A stretch of DNA of 64,000 nucleotides, from the NCBI RefSeq assembly GCF_910594005.1, contig NC_057835.1, forward strand, positions 45,222,001-45,286,000, written 5' to 3'. The notes under the pieces were generated by a model. That model made no database searches. It saw only the letters and a program-made list of their open reading frames with translations, and was not told where the DNA came from. The number at the start of each line of letters is the position of its first letter. Position 1 is the stretch's first letter. Below are positions 33,765-44,664 of this stretch, piece by piece. The translations under genes were made by a program, and so were the position numbers. This DNA comes from Cervus elaphus. Taxonomy: Eukaryota; Chordata; Mammalia; Artiodactyla; Cervidae.

Positions 33765-34536
33765 TTATCGGCACTCAGCTTTCTTCACAGTCCAACTCTC
33801 ACATCCATACATGACCACTGGAAAAACCATAGCCTTGACTAGACGGACCTTTGTTGGCAAAGTAATGTCTCTGTTTTTTAATGTGCTATCTAAGTTGGTC
33901 ATAACTTTCCCTCCAAGGAGTAAGTGTCTTTTAATTTCATGGCTGCAATCACCATCTGCAGTGATATTGGAGCCCAAAAAAATAAAGTCTGACACTGTTT
34001 CCACTGTTTCCCCATCTATAGGCCATGAAGTGATGGGACCAGAAGCCATGATCTTCGTTTTCTGAATGATGAGCTTTAAGCCAACTTTTTCACTCTCCTC
34101 CTTCACTTTCAAGAGGCTTTTTAGTTCCTCTTCACCTTCTGCCATAAGGGTGGTGTCATCTGCATATCTGAGGTTATTGATATTTCTCCCAGAAATCTTG
34201 ATTCCAGCTTGTGCTTCTTCCAGCCCAGCGTTTCTCATGATGTACTCTGCATATAAGTTAAATAAGCAGGGTGACAATATACAGCCTTGACGTACTCCTT
34301 TTCCTATTTGGAACCAGTCTGTTGTTCCATGTCCAGTTCTAACTCTTGCTTCCTGACCTGCATACAGGTTTCTCAAGAGGCAGGTCAGGTGGGCCCATCT
34401 CTTGAAGAATTGTCCACAGTTTATTGTGATCCACACAGTCAAAGGCTTTGGCATAGTCAATAAAGCAAAAATAGATGTTTTTCTGGAACTCTCTTGCTTT
34501 TCCGATGATCCAGTGGGTGTTGGCAATTTGATCTCT
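33765..34536 (-). pseudogene. BovB reverse transcriptase fragment with YADD
   Basis: An open frame of 284 codons (from 34619, the first ~28 codons lying in flank) covers the RT palm and thumb. It has QGCILSPCLF at residues 111-120, the catalytic Y-A-D-D at 152-155 (34155-34166) inside NNLRYADDTTLMAE, LKL at 181-183, and GDCSHEIKRHLLLG. The stretch before about residue 75 is in the wrong phase for BovB (KPLTVWITINCGQFF), so a frameshift lies near 34395-34400. The frame then stops early after KKAECR, before the usual C-terminus. RT would copy RNA at a nicked target; this copy lacks the endonuclease domain and is dead. Confidence 0.92.
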
Positions 34537-35433
34537 TTACCCTCACTCAAAAGTCTTGGATCTGCCCCAGGTGAGGAGTAGAACATGAAGTCAGTGCACA
34601 CATGACTATACTTTTGCATTTTATACTAAGAGCATGCTTTACTTTAATAATCAAGAAAACAAGTAATACGTTATTAAGAAAATAATCATAAGGTAAAATT
34701 TTAAAAATAAATTAAACCCTCCAGTGCCCTTTCCTATCGGATCTGAATTCCGGTCTCCATGGTCTTACTAATAAAAGGAGAAATAGTAGCACTGAAGCTG
34801 TGCTCATAGTATCTGCTATATAGCTTGTGGGCTAATTTCAAACAAAGTAAAAATAATAATATAATTAAATTTAAAAAATAAATGAATATTAAGATGGCTG
34901 GCATTTTCCTCAGAATTAGAAATAAGTATATTTTATATACATATGATATAATGAAAATCTTTTATACACAGATATGTGAATGTAGACTATGCCTAAATAA
35001 CCAAATAAAAGTTAAAGAAAGCTTTTCTTAAGTTTATATGTCTACAGAAAGTATTTTGAAGTAATCTTTTATTGATGACTTTCTACATAATTCCCAAGAC
35101 TATTAATTAAGGAAAAACAGATATTCCCTTTTCTTTTAAATGCTATCTATCTTTTAAAAATATTTACCTGGTGTCAAAATGAGAGTCCAGAGGTTTATAG
35201 GAATTATTAATCTCATGAAATATTTTCCCTGAATCCAATAAAATATTGATACTTATTGATAGAACTAGAATGCAGTTGTTTTAGTTCTGTACTCAATTGA
35301 GAAACCAGGGGAATTTGGGAGGGATTTTATTGTTATTATTATTATTATTATTTTCATAGTTATTTCAGAAAACAACTTTAGTTTTCTATTTCCCCCATGC
35401 TCTGTGATCTTTCCTGCTACCAAAACATGCTAC
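34537..35433. other. AT-rich, no feature recognised
   Basis: Unassigned apart from a (TTA)n run at 35328-35353 (TTGTTATTATTATTATTATT). Confidence 0.45.
35328..35353. repeat. (TTA)n microsatellite
   Basis: Seven or eight TTA units in a row. Confidence 0.9.
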
Positions 35434-35496
35434 AGAAAGCTTTCTTAGCAAAAAAAAAAAAAAGAAAGAAAGAAAGAAAAGAAAGCTTTCTTAGCA
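35434..35496 (+). mobile_element. Orphan poly-A insertion with 17-bp target duplication
   Basis: A tract of A residues passing into (GAAA)n (35451-35479) is flanked by an exact 17-bp direct repeat, AGAAAGCTTTCTTAGCA, at 35434-35450 and 35480-35496. No element body is present. The simplest reading is a target-primed insertion truncated so far that only the tail remained. Confidence 0.75.
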
Positions 35497-35679
35497 TCTC
35501 TTATCTCATAATGCAACCTTCAGGAGAAGAAAGAATTTTCTTTGTTTTAACAATTTCAGAAACATTCTTATCATTTCCGGATAGAATTTTAGAACTATGA
35601 AAATTTGTCTAACTTAACCTCCAGTCACGTTGGCCAAAACCCACTTAAGTGTTTGTTATTTTATGTCTAAAACTATACA

Positions 35680-36495
35680 TCAGTTCAGTTCAGTCACTCA
35701 GTTGTGACTGACTCTTTGCGATCCCATGGACTGCAGCACACCAGGCTTCCCTGTCCTTCACCAACTCCGAGAACTTACTCAAACTCATGTCCATCGAGTC
35801 AGTGATGCCATCCAACCATCTCATCCTCTGTCAACCCCTTCTCCTCCCACCTTCAATCTTTCCCAGCACCAGGGTTTTTCCAATGAGTCAGTTCTTCACA
35901 TCAGGTGGCCAAAGTGTTAGAGCTTCAGCTTCAGCATCAGTCCTTCCAATGATTATTCAGGACTGATTTCCTTTAGGATGGACTGGTTGGATCTCCTTGC
36001 AGTCCAAGGGACTCTCAAGAGTCTATGCCAACACCACAGTTCAAAAGCATCAATTCTTCAACACTCAGCTTTCTTTATGGTCCAATTCTCATATTCATAC
36101 ATGAATACTGGAAAACCATAGCTTTGATAGATGGACCTTTGTCGACAAAATAATGTCTCTGCTTTTTAATATGCTGTCTAGGTTGATCATAGCCTTTCTT
36201 CCAAGGAGCAAGCGTCTTTTAATTTCATGGCTGCAGTCACCATCTGCAGTGATTTTGGAGTCCAAGAGTCTCTTACTATTTCCATTGCTTCCCCATCTAT
36301 TTGCCATGAAGTGATGGGACCAGATGCCATGATCTTTGTTTTTTCAAATGTTGAGTTTTAACCCAGCCTTTTCACTCTTCTCTTTCACTTTCCTCAAGAC
36401 GCTTTCTGCCATAAGGGTGGTGTCATCTGCATTTATGAGGTTATTGATATTTCTCCCAGCAATCTTGATTCCACCTTGTGCTTCACCCAGCCCAT
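35680..36495 (-). mobile_element. BovB (RTE) LINE, 5'-truncated
   Basis: About 815 bp: CATCAGTTCAGTTCAGTCAC at the 3' end through TTGATATTTCTCCCAGCAAT and CACCTTGTGCTTCACCCAGC at the truncation. Lacks the stretch corresponding to 'ttagttcctcttca' (small deletion near 36404). Same orientation as the BovB 1.1 kb upstream. Coding frames are short and broken. Confidence 0.95.
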
Positions 36496-37599
36496 ACGTA
36501 TATACTCTCTGTTTTTGATGCTTTATATTGTATCTTCAAATTAAACTGAATTTTTAATGAATTTTCTAGGCAATGGAGACTTCCTTTCAATTTCCTAAAT
36601 ATTTTGCATACTCTAGTCCCTATAGCAGATTTTTCATTAATATCGCTACACTAAGATGTTCTCAAACTTTTATATAGATCACCTGTCTGTCAGGGGATAA
36701 ATTCACTTCACTGAAGCAGATACCAGGTCACATTTTCTATTTAACATTGTAAAAATGCTTAGGGACATGTTAAATGAAGTTCCATAAAGCTGCAATTGCA
36801 TATTGCCTACCAGGGTAGAGTTTAAAAGCTAATTACATATTCATCGATGCTTAGTTACTGAACCATAGAAACACCTAAATAAGCAATTTGTAGTTATCCA
36901 ATGTGAAATAGTTATCCTATTAACACTTAATTCAAAGCATAGAAAAAGTGCCTTTCCTAAAACCAAAGATAAAATAGAAACAAATGTTTTCTTTAACAGC
37001 TAATGGAGCCCAATGCAGTTAAACTAACGAAGGGAGTGTGTTTTCTACTAACTGTTCTGCTTTCCTATTCACCAGAAAATTATATATAAAATTAGAGAGA
37101 TTATTGTTAGGAATTTACAAACCACCTATTTTTATTTCCATTAACATTTTTTCTTAAACCTCTTTTCATTTCTTCAATCTTTATGTTAAAGCAGAAATAC
37201 CTTTATCTTTCAGAAACTTGAAAATAATCTACTTAAGAATCTTATTTTTCCACCTCTAATTCTTTCTGATGGGTGTTATCTGAACTCAAGAATATTCCTA
37301 ATACAACATTGTCACTTATAAAGCAAGGATCCTGGGAGTTTTATTTGACTGTCTTTATTTGAAGAATTTGTGAATTAACTTAATGCAAAGTTAATTCCCC
37401 AATTATCATTTCTGTGTAAGCTCAGAATAGACAGAACTGTACCATGTAAATCAGTAGTTGTACAGTACCCAGTGCAAAGCCTTGGCTTCAAATGCCTAAC
37501 TGATATCCCTCAAAAACGTATCTTTTTTCCCAGAGATTGGAAGAGCTATCCATAGCAAAATTGAATAACTGAATACAAAGAAAAGGAAAAATGAAACCA
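36496..37599. other. Mostly unassigned; weak MER5-like stretch
   Basis: 36655-36780 (GATGTTCTCAAACTTTTATA, 'gatcacctgtctgtca') faintly resembles MER5A, a hAT-family relic. Not strong enough for a separate call. Confidence 0.3.
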
Positions 37600-37740
37600 C
37601 AGTGAGAACAGAGCAGGTTATATCAATTCATGTCCCAACTCTACCATGTACCAGCCATCACCAATGCTCTGTGATCTTGCAAGAAGTTGAGGTTCTCTGA
37701 ACCTCAGTGATTTGTTTCTATTATATTTTATAAAAGCACT
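37600..37740 (+). mobile_element. MIR SINE
   Basis: TCATGTCCCAACTCTACCAT, ACCAGCCATCACCAATGCTC, TGTGATCTTGCAAGAAGTTG and TTCTCTGAACCTCAGTGATT follow MIR. A Bov-tA lies immediately downstream. Confidence 0.75.
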
Positions 37741-37915
37741 ATACCTATCAATGGGGGCTTCCCAGGTGGCAAGGTGGTAAAGAATCTGCCTCTAATGCAG
37801 GAGACGCAAAAGATGCAAGTTTAATACCTGAGTCTGGAAAAGGGAATGGCAACTCATTCACAGGCTCGCAGAAAGTCAGACACAACTGAGCACATATACA
37901 CACATACCTATCAAT
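37741..37915 (+). mobile_element. Bov-tA SINE with internal deletion
   Basis: Target duplication ATACCTATCAAT at 37741-37752 and 37904-37915. The 151-bp element has the full head (GGGGGCTTCCCAGGTGGCAA) and the 3' end (GCAGAAAGTCAGACACAACT). The middle of the Bov-A body, normally 'actccagtattcttgcc...ctacagtccatgg', is missing between GGCAACTCATT and CACAGGCTCG. Confidence 0.92.
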
Positions 37916-38360
37916 ATAACAAATTAGAAATTTTAAAAGCTGGCTGCAGGTTATCATTTGAGAACACAAAGTTGCCTACTTTGTCTCTATGAGCAATCTA
38001 GTCATATTCAGCATACCCAGTAACCTACAGGGCTGAAAAAACAGTGCCATGATTATGTTAAACTTTAGAAAAAGATTTCTGCAGAGACCCGCAGTCCCTA
38101 TTAACTGCAGGCTAGTCATAGATTTTCAGTTCTCTCCAGAATTGAAGAGTATGAGTCAGTGGGAAAAGTCATTGAGAGAACAGGATGCATCTGTTCAAAT
38201 CTTCTTCCTATTAGTTACTAATATCTACTTCTTGATCCATTTCATCCTGTATGTCAGTCATAAAACTGGACAAGAGTCAGTAAAATTCAGCAGAAAAGCA
38301 AATACACTCCCACTGTTACATAGATGTACAAAGAATGCACATTCTCTCTATTTTTTTTAG
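37916..38360. other. Mostly unassigned
   Basis: 38150-38240 has a weak MIR-like string (CATCTGTTCAAATCTTCTTC, ATTAGTTACTAATATCT). A 103-codon frame at 38049-38360 has no motif. Confidence 0.35.
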
Positions 38361-38596
38361 ACTGCCTTGGCGCTAGTGGTAAAAAAAGAAAATACCTGCC
38401 TGACAATGTAGAGGATGGAAGAGATGGAGATTTCATCCCTGGGTTGAGAAGATCTGCTGGAGAAGGGAATGGTTACCCACTCCAGTATTCTTGCCTGGAG
38501 AATCCCATGGACAGAGGAGCCTGGCAGGCCACAGTCCATGGGGTCGCAAAGAGTCAGACATGACTAAAGTGACTTAGCATGTATGCATGCATATCT
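38361..38596 (+). mobile_element. Bov-tA SINE
   Basis: Degraded head (ACTGCCTTGGCGCTAGTGGT), intact body (CACTCCAGTATTCTTGCCTG) and 3' end with TGACTAAAGTGACTTAGCAT and an ATGC-rich tail. Confidence 0.93.
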
Positions 38597-39093
38597 TTCT
38601 CAAAAACCCTCAAAACCTCTATAATAGAGAAGGAAGACCACATTTAATCTGTCTAATCTCTAAATACTAGCCTGATGCAATAATTTAAATAGTGTTCTTG
38701 AGCAAAATATGCAACCACGCATATTTCACATTTCCTTCTCTCCTGGCAGAGGTTTGTGGCTCTGTGACCTCATAGAGAAAAAGAAAAGGAAATCTAGCAT
38801 CCTTGGGTTGTCCTCTGATTCCTTTGGTTTCCATGGTGATGTTTTGTTCCACTGGTTGCCGTTCATCCTGCTGGGAAAAAGCTAGCAGCCTGTATAAACT
38901 CCTGATCCACATTTTCTTGTCTTGATGAGGACCTGAAAGCTTGGCCCACCTGCTTGCCAGGCCTCAGCTTTATTTTAACCCCATGCAGTCTTATCGCCAG
39001 CAGTCTGAGTAAATCAATATTTCTGATGCCTGTAACTCATTTCTGACACACCAGTGTGCTGAGGTACACAGCTCTGTATTAATAGAATATGGA
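38597..39093. other. No feature recognised
   Basis: Unassigned. Confidence 0.4.
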
Positions 39094-39241
39094 AGATCTT
39101 CATATTTGAGAAGAAAATGGCAATCCATTCCAGTATTCCTGCCTGGGAAATCCCACTGACAGAGGATTCTGGTAGGCTGCAATCCATGGGGTTGCAAAGA
39201 GTCAGACATGACTGAGAACACACACACAGATCTTCACATAT
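39094..39241 (+). mobile_element. Bov-A/Bov-tA 3' part with target duplication
   Basis: Only the Bov-A body (GAGAAGAAAATGGCAATCCA to ACATGACTGAGAAC plus a short CA tail). Flanked by AGATCTTCATAT (39094-39105) and AGATCTTCACATAT (39228-39241), so it inserted already 5'-truncated. Confidence 0.88.
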
Positions 39242-39369
39242 GAAAAGGCTTTCAAGTCTATCGTCAAATACTGAATGTTTTGCTGTTTTGAATGTTTTTC
39301 AACCTCATTGTAGCAATTTATTCTCACTCTCATGCCCACCTCATCCTTCCTCCAGAGGGATGCTATAAA

Positions 39370-39597
39370 CTTGCTAAGATGCGTGTACTCAATCGCTTCA
39401 GTCATTTCCAACTCCATAGACTATAGCCTATCAAGCTCCTCTGTCCATGAGATTTTCCTAGCGAGAATACTGGTGTGGGTTGCCATGCCTTCCTCCAGGG
39501 GATCTTCCCAACCCAGGGATCAAACCTGTGTCTCCTGCATCTCCTGCACTGCAGGCACTTTACCCACTGAGCCACCAGGAAGCCCAGGCTTGCTAAG
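39370..39597 (-). mobile_element. Bov-tA SINE with target duplication
   Basis: Reverse-complement Bov-tA, 39379-39588. CTTGCTAAG flanks it at 39370-39378 and 39589-39597. The B-box region has a short duplication (CTCCTGCATCTCCTGCACTG). Confidence 0.94.
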
Positions 39598-39954
39598 GAA
39601 AACATCAAATAGTGGAAAGGCAAAAGGGAAAACCATACAGATATTTTAGTTAAAAATATAAAAATAATGGAAGGACCTATAGATAAATTCAACATGTTTC
39701 ACCTCTCTTTTCCAGTTCATTCACTAGTACAAAGAAGAAAGTGCAGAGAGGAGGAGAAGGGATGAGCAGTCCCCATATGCTAAATTAAGAGTGAACACCA
39801 ACAATGGCCGGAACTGGCAAGTGACTGAACTAGCCTGGCCAGGAGAGTAAGTTTTTCAGAGTTCCCCAATACTGGATAGCAAAATCCATGTAAACGTCCC
39901 TGTATTTCTAAAATTGCTTTTTCAAATTACTTGCAAGAATCACTGATCTAAAAA
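39598..39954. other. No feature recognised
   Basis: Unassigned. Confidence 0.4.
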
Positions 39955-39992
39955 GTGTGTGTGTGTGTGCACGTGTGCATGCACACGCACGC
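39955..39992. repeat. (GT)n/(CA-rich) microsatellite at SINE tail
   Basis: GTGTGTGTGTGTGTGCACGT followed by mixed GTGCATGCACAC; it abuts the 3' end of the adjacent minus-strand Bov-tA. Confidence 0.85.
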
Positions 39993-40206
39993 TAAGTAGC
40001 TTCAATTGTGTCCAACTCTTTGCAACCCCATGGTCTGTAACTTGCCAGGCCCCTCTGTCCACGAAATTCTTCAGGCAAGAATACTGGAGTGGGTTGCCAT
40101 GCCCTCCTCCAGGGGAATCTTCCTGAACCAGGGATCAAATCCACATCTCTTAAGTCTCCTGCATTGGCAGGCCGGTTCTTTACCATTAGCACCACTGGGA
40201 AGCCCC
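39993..40206 (-). mobile_element. Bov-tA SINE
   Basis: GCTAAGTAGCTTCAATTGTG through CTCCTGCATTGGCAGGCCGG and the head TTAGCACCACTGGGAAGCCC. Its tail side carries the microsatellite at 39955-39992. Confidence 0.94.
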
Positions 40207-40784
40207 CATATCATCTTAATTGATCTCATAAGTATTTTTTGGTTGCTGTTTGTCCCTTTCTTGCTGACCCTGGAATTCCTTCACATGCTGTTTCATTGTT
40301 GGTTATAGAGCTCAGAACATGAGAAAAATTATAAATACAATTCTCTGTATCTACTATACATTGTGAGCAGCTATACTTCCCATGAATGAATTGTGAGTAC
40401 GGCATTTTAGAGTACTGCTAAATTTGTCTTTATTGTCTTCTGTTTTCTTTATACTTTTTGTGTCTATTGCTTTCAGAAAGTCATATGAACATCTTTTTCA
40501 ATATTTTTTATTAGTGAAGCTGTTATCAACATATGTTTTAAGGACAAAAACTGTTGATATTGTTTTATTTTCTAAATGTATATTTAGTCTGATTTTGATT
40601 GGTTATTTACCTTATACTGAGCTTTGACCCCTGGGAGAAAGGTAATAAATATTCAAATTGTGCTCCAAACTGTCTTAAGCCCCTTGCACATAACTATTCT
40701 TGTAGAAACATCAGTGCAACATTTTCAGCCCCATAGCTATTACAATAAAGCATGAATCAATGAGTACAGAACTTTCTCATTTGG
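40207..40784. other. No feature recognised
   Basis: AT-rich, unassigned. Confidence 0.4.
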
Positions 40785-41208
40785 GTTTATTAGTTTGCTA
40801 GGACTATAATAGCAAAGCACTGTAGGCTAGGTGGCTTAAACAAGAGAAATTTATTGTCTCACAGTTCTGGAGGCTATAAGTTCTAGATCAAGTTGTTGCC
40901 AGAGTTTGTTTCTTCTGGAAACTGTGAAGGGGAATCTGTCCCCTTGCCTTTCTCTTAGCTTCTGATGATTGGCTGGCAATCTTTGTTGACTTTTATATCT
41001 CTGCCTTCATCTTCATGTGGTGTTCTCTCTGTGTCCATTTCTCTTTGGCTAAATGTCCCCCTCATAACGAGGATACCAATCATATTGGAATAAGGCTCAC
41101 CCTAATGACATCATCTTAACCGATTACACTGGCAACAACTCTATTTCCAAATAAGGTCCCATTGTGAGGTTTGGGGATTGGGACTTCAACATGTGAATTT
41201 GGGTGAAC
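40785..41208 (-). mobile_element. MST/MLT1-type LTR (ERVL-MaLR)
   Basis: Clear reverse-complement match: TTATTAGTTTGCTAGGACTA, TGGCTTAAACAAGAGAAATT, TATTGTCTCACAGTTCTGGA, CCAATCATATTGGAATAAGG, CACCCTAATGACATCATCTT and GGACTTCAACATGTGAATTT. The 5' end on the minus strand is cut by the Bov-tA that follows. Confidence 0.85.
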
Positions 41209-41211
41209 ACG

Positions 41212-41388
41212 ATGTAGCTCAGATGGGAAAGAGTTTGGCTGCAGTGCAGGAAACCTGAGTTTGATCCCTGGGTCAGGAAGATCCCCTGGAGAAGGGAATG
41301 GCTACTCACTCCAGTATTCTTGCCTGGAGAATCCCATGGACAGAAGAGCCTGATGGGCTAGAGTTCATGGGGTCTCAAAGACTAAGAA
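41212..41388 (+). mobile_element. Bov-tA SINE, 3' end cut off
   Basis: Head (ATGTAGCTCAGATGGGAAAG) and body (CTCACTCCAGTATTCTTGCC) present. The sequence stops at GGTCTCAAAGACTAAGAA, where the LTR at 41389 begins. The missing 3' end is not found after the LTR. Confidence 0.92.
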
Positions 41389-42058
41389 TGTTTCAAGGAG
41401 GCAAAGACTGCAAAACATGCACAAAGTTTGTTATTAGAGACACAGCACAGTGTGTGGGAAAGGTTCTGTCAGAGGTGAGACAGAGCTACGCGCCCAGAGA
41501 GGAGTGCAGGCATTCTGAGTGAAGAGTGCTGTAAAGAGGTGATTTACATCACTTTTAAGGACAGTCCTTCAGGGTCTTTGTTTACATATGGCCAATTAAC
41601 TTGTTTCTATCTCCACACCTGACTGGTCCTGGGAGCTACCCCAAGATGCACGTGCAACTTTTTTCTAAGATAGATCTCACCCACCGCAGAGGCCTATGGG
41701 TACATGTCCACACTTATTATGGGATGGTGCCCCCTCCCTTCTTGACACCCAAGAAGCCTGCCTGTGCATGTGCACACAGGGAAGTCTTCCTTGATCTCAG
41801 GAGTGAGCACCTTATCTCTTTGCTTTAGCAGAGCTCAACTTTTACCACTAGCCTTGTCCTTGGAGTGTCTTGGTGAGAACAAAGCTTGAATTTTACTCAC
41901 TTGATAAACACCAGGTGTCCATCCCAGGGGCTCCTCTATCTCCTACCTCGCTTCCTCAAAGGTCTTCTTGTGACCAGAGAGGCCTGTTACCCTGGCCAGA
42001 GGGAAGGTGATTCTCAGGAGAATGAGCTTGTCATGTAATATGCCACCCAGGAGAGACA
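41389..42058 (-). mobile_element. Ruminant ERV LTR (solo), class uncertain
   Basis: About 670 bp with TG...CA ends (TGTTTCAAGG / GGAGAGACA). Read on the minus strand it ends with a GC-richer promoter-like block (CCTCTCTGGGCGCGTAGCTC), then a polyadenylation-like AATAAC and CTTTGTGCATGTTTTGCAGT, like an R-U5. No gag, pol or env follows. No matching target duplication was found. Confidence 0.5.
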
Positions 42059-42200
42059 TTCCCAGAACAAGCTCTGGGACTGAGTAGGTGTTCAGTGCTT
42101 ACTGGATGATCAAGTTGATTGGATGATGGAGCGTGAAGGCCAAGCACACATGAAATGCAGTCCCATGAAGAAGAAATGACAGAGGTTGTTTAACCAAGAC

Positions 42201-42404
42201 TAGAATATATTTTCTATTGTTCAGTCGCTCAGTTGTGTCTAACTCTGTGACCCCATGGACTGCAGCACACCAGGCTTCTCTGTCCTTTATCATTTCCCAG
42301 AGCTTGCTCAAATTCATGTCCATTGAGTCGGTGATGCCATCCAACAGTCTCGTCCTCTATCATCCCCTTCTCCTGCCCTCAATCTTTCCCAGCATAGAAT
42401 ATAT
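42201..42404 (-). mobile_element. Short BovB 3' end with target duplication
   Basis: 184 bp (42211-42394) of BovB 3' sequence: TTGTTCAGTCGCTCAGTTGT to CTCAATCTTTCCCAGCA. Flanked by an exact TAGAATATAT at 42201-42210 and 42395-42404. 5'-truncated. Confidence 0.94.
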
Positions 42405-42479
42405 ACATAGAGTGAAATCTACTATAGTCTTTTGATTTCACCTTACCAAGATGAGTTGCTTGGGAGCTATGCTATTGTC

Positions 42480-42600
42480 ATCTATTTAGATACTATCTTT
42501 GCATTTTATAAATAAAGAAGCAAAGAGCTAGAGAGGTTTAAACAGATTGATTTCCTTACTATTAGCATTAAGGTTAGTACTAAAATTGAACCTTCCCAAA
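42480..42600 (-). mobile_element. MIR SINE fragment
   Basis: Reverse-complement MIR: GCATTTTATAAATAAAGAAG, CAAAGAGCTAGAGAGGTTTA, 'aacagattgatttccttactattagca' and CTAAAATTGAACC. Confidence 0.68.
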
Positions 42601-44251
42601 ATTCAGTCAGTTGCTTCATACTAGCAAATGTCCTGAATTTTTCCTCACTCTTTCAACCAGGTAGAGTTTCAACCAGGCACTCTTATGGGTACCATTGAGG
42701 GCTGGGTCATAAAGACTTCCCTTGACCAAATTTAATATTCTGAGCCATGTTCTAGATCCAGACTTTGGGCTTCCCTATTCATCTTTGCATTGCCCATTCT
42801 TAGCTAGGACCCTAGGATTCTTAGCTGTCACTTAACCACGCTCCCCCACACTCACTATCTGATCACCCTTGATATTTGATCAAATTCTTCATCCTCTATC
42901 ATCCTTCAGATGACATTTAATCACTTTGCTCAGCCTTCAGCACAAATCTTATGAAGTCATTTAGCCAGAAAACTCCCTTACCTCTGAAGTCTCTTCTTAG
43001 TAATGTTCCATTCACCCTGCCCCTTTGCTATAAATCTCCATTTGTATTAGGAATTCAACCCAGTTTTATTCAGCCCAGTTGTATATATTTATGTGTATAT
43101 ACACTCATATACTGTTTTTTTCCTTAGAAATGCCAATACCACTTAAAATAAGCTTAATTACAAAGCACTTAACTAAACTTAACTGCTCAAGTCCATACTA
43201 GCCACATATAAAATGCCATAACCTCTACCTTATAATGCAGTGAGGACATTTGCTCATTGGTAAATTAGGTTTTAGAATATTTTAGGGGTAGGGCCTACGT
43301 ATTACTTACCATTTTTATTAATATCAATGGCTGACACTTAAGTCTTAAATGAAAATTAGTGTAGACATTAATTCACAAAGGATGAATAAGTGAATTAATC
43401 CTCTGTTCTTGACTTCAATACAAATGCACTCACTGAACTATGTTTATTGTAGCTTTATATTCTATACTCAAATTCCTTCAGGGGAAAGATGTGTCACCAT
43501 GTCTAGTCAAAGAACGTGAATTTTAGAGGAAGATTAATACAGAAGCATCAGGTGAATCCCCAGTCACGCGTCTTGAGAAGTCACTTCCTAGACTAGCTCC
43601 ACCTTCATGTCTCACTACATTCAAGTGGCCTTGGTGCCGACAGTGTGAATAAGGTTTAATATTCTGACTCTTTGCTGTGGTAGCTGAAGTGCTCAAGGAT
43701 AGTGAGATGGTGTCCTTTTATTATTGTCTCCATGGTGACAGGAATCCTGCATCTTGTGCTTGCTTCAGATGTGTTAGTGCCTGGATCTCACATCCAAGAT
43801 TTTCTCTGGTGAGTGATGCTTTAGACAATTAGCATGAATCCAGGTCAGCAAATTTTGTTTAGCAGATTTCAGCAATTATTTCATTTGGTTCCTTGATTTC
43901 TGGGCTCTGTCAATAATTCTGTAATTGTGAGGTCTGAGGGCTTTGGCTTTACTCTCTTTAGAAAGGGAAAATCTGATATAAAGACTATAATAAATTATTA
44001 TAGACATAGTAAACAACTGTCTGCATATTCCAGTTTAAAGGTTATTGTCCCATTTCTCCAACACCACTATTGCTGGAAAATCCCTTCATGTGAATTTAAA
44101 TATTCCAGCTAAAAGAGCTCTGGGAAGAATGCAAATGCACAATCAGAAAGTGGGACATTGTGTAGGAAAGATTCTGATTATATGGAAAGGAGGAGGACAC
44201 AACTGTCTTGGGAAGCATTGGCTGGGTCATTGCATCGGCATCAGTAACCCA
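42601..44251. other. Long stretch without a recognised repeat
   Basis: About 1.65 kb. 42640-43040 is C/T-rich with no assignment, the rest AT-rich. No frame with motifs. Confidence 0.4.
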
Positions 44252-44455
44252 AGTGTTAGTCATGCAGTCATGTCTGACTCTCTGAGACCTCATGAAGTGT
44301 AGCCCACCAAGCTCCTCTGTCCATAGAATTCTCCAGGCAAGAATACTGGAGTGGGTAGTCATTCCCTTCTCCAGGGGATCTTCCCAACCCGAGGATCAAA
44401 CTGGGGTCTTCTGCATTGCAGGCGGATTCTTTACCGGGTCACCAGGGAAGCCCCA
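44252..44455 (-). mobile_element. Bov-tA SINE
   Basis: AGTGTTAGTCATGCAGTCAT through CCCTTCTCCAGGGGATCTTC and the head ACCGGGTCACCAGGGAAGCC. Confidence 0.94.
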
Positions 44456-44664
44456 TAAGATATGGACCATGTTTCGTCAGAACTCTCCACTATGACCTGT
44501 CCACCTTGGATGGCCTTGAACGGCATGGCTCTTAGCTTCATTGAGTGGGAAAAGCAGTAGCCTCCGAAGACAGGAATAGTGTAAAAAGAAGACTGTTCAG
44601 AGGGAAAAGGCCTGTTTTATACTTTCTGTCAAACTTGGCCTGAAAACTGCCATGGTTTTCTATG

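Larger units (their letters stand above)
33385..34536 (-). mobile_element. BovB (RTE) LINE, 1.15 kb, 5'-truncated
   Basis: 3' end at left (CTGTCAGTTCAGCTCAGTTA, then GTCGCTCAGTCGTGTCCAAC); truncated at right in the RT region near TTGGCAATTTGATCTCT. One of the least diverged BovB copies here, retaining a long RT reading frame. Confidence 0.96.

Noticed and set aside
33436..34065. 209-codon plus-strand open frame
   Set aside because: It is the exact antisense of the minus-strand BovB RT region; BovB reverse strands commonly carry such frames.
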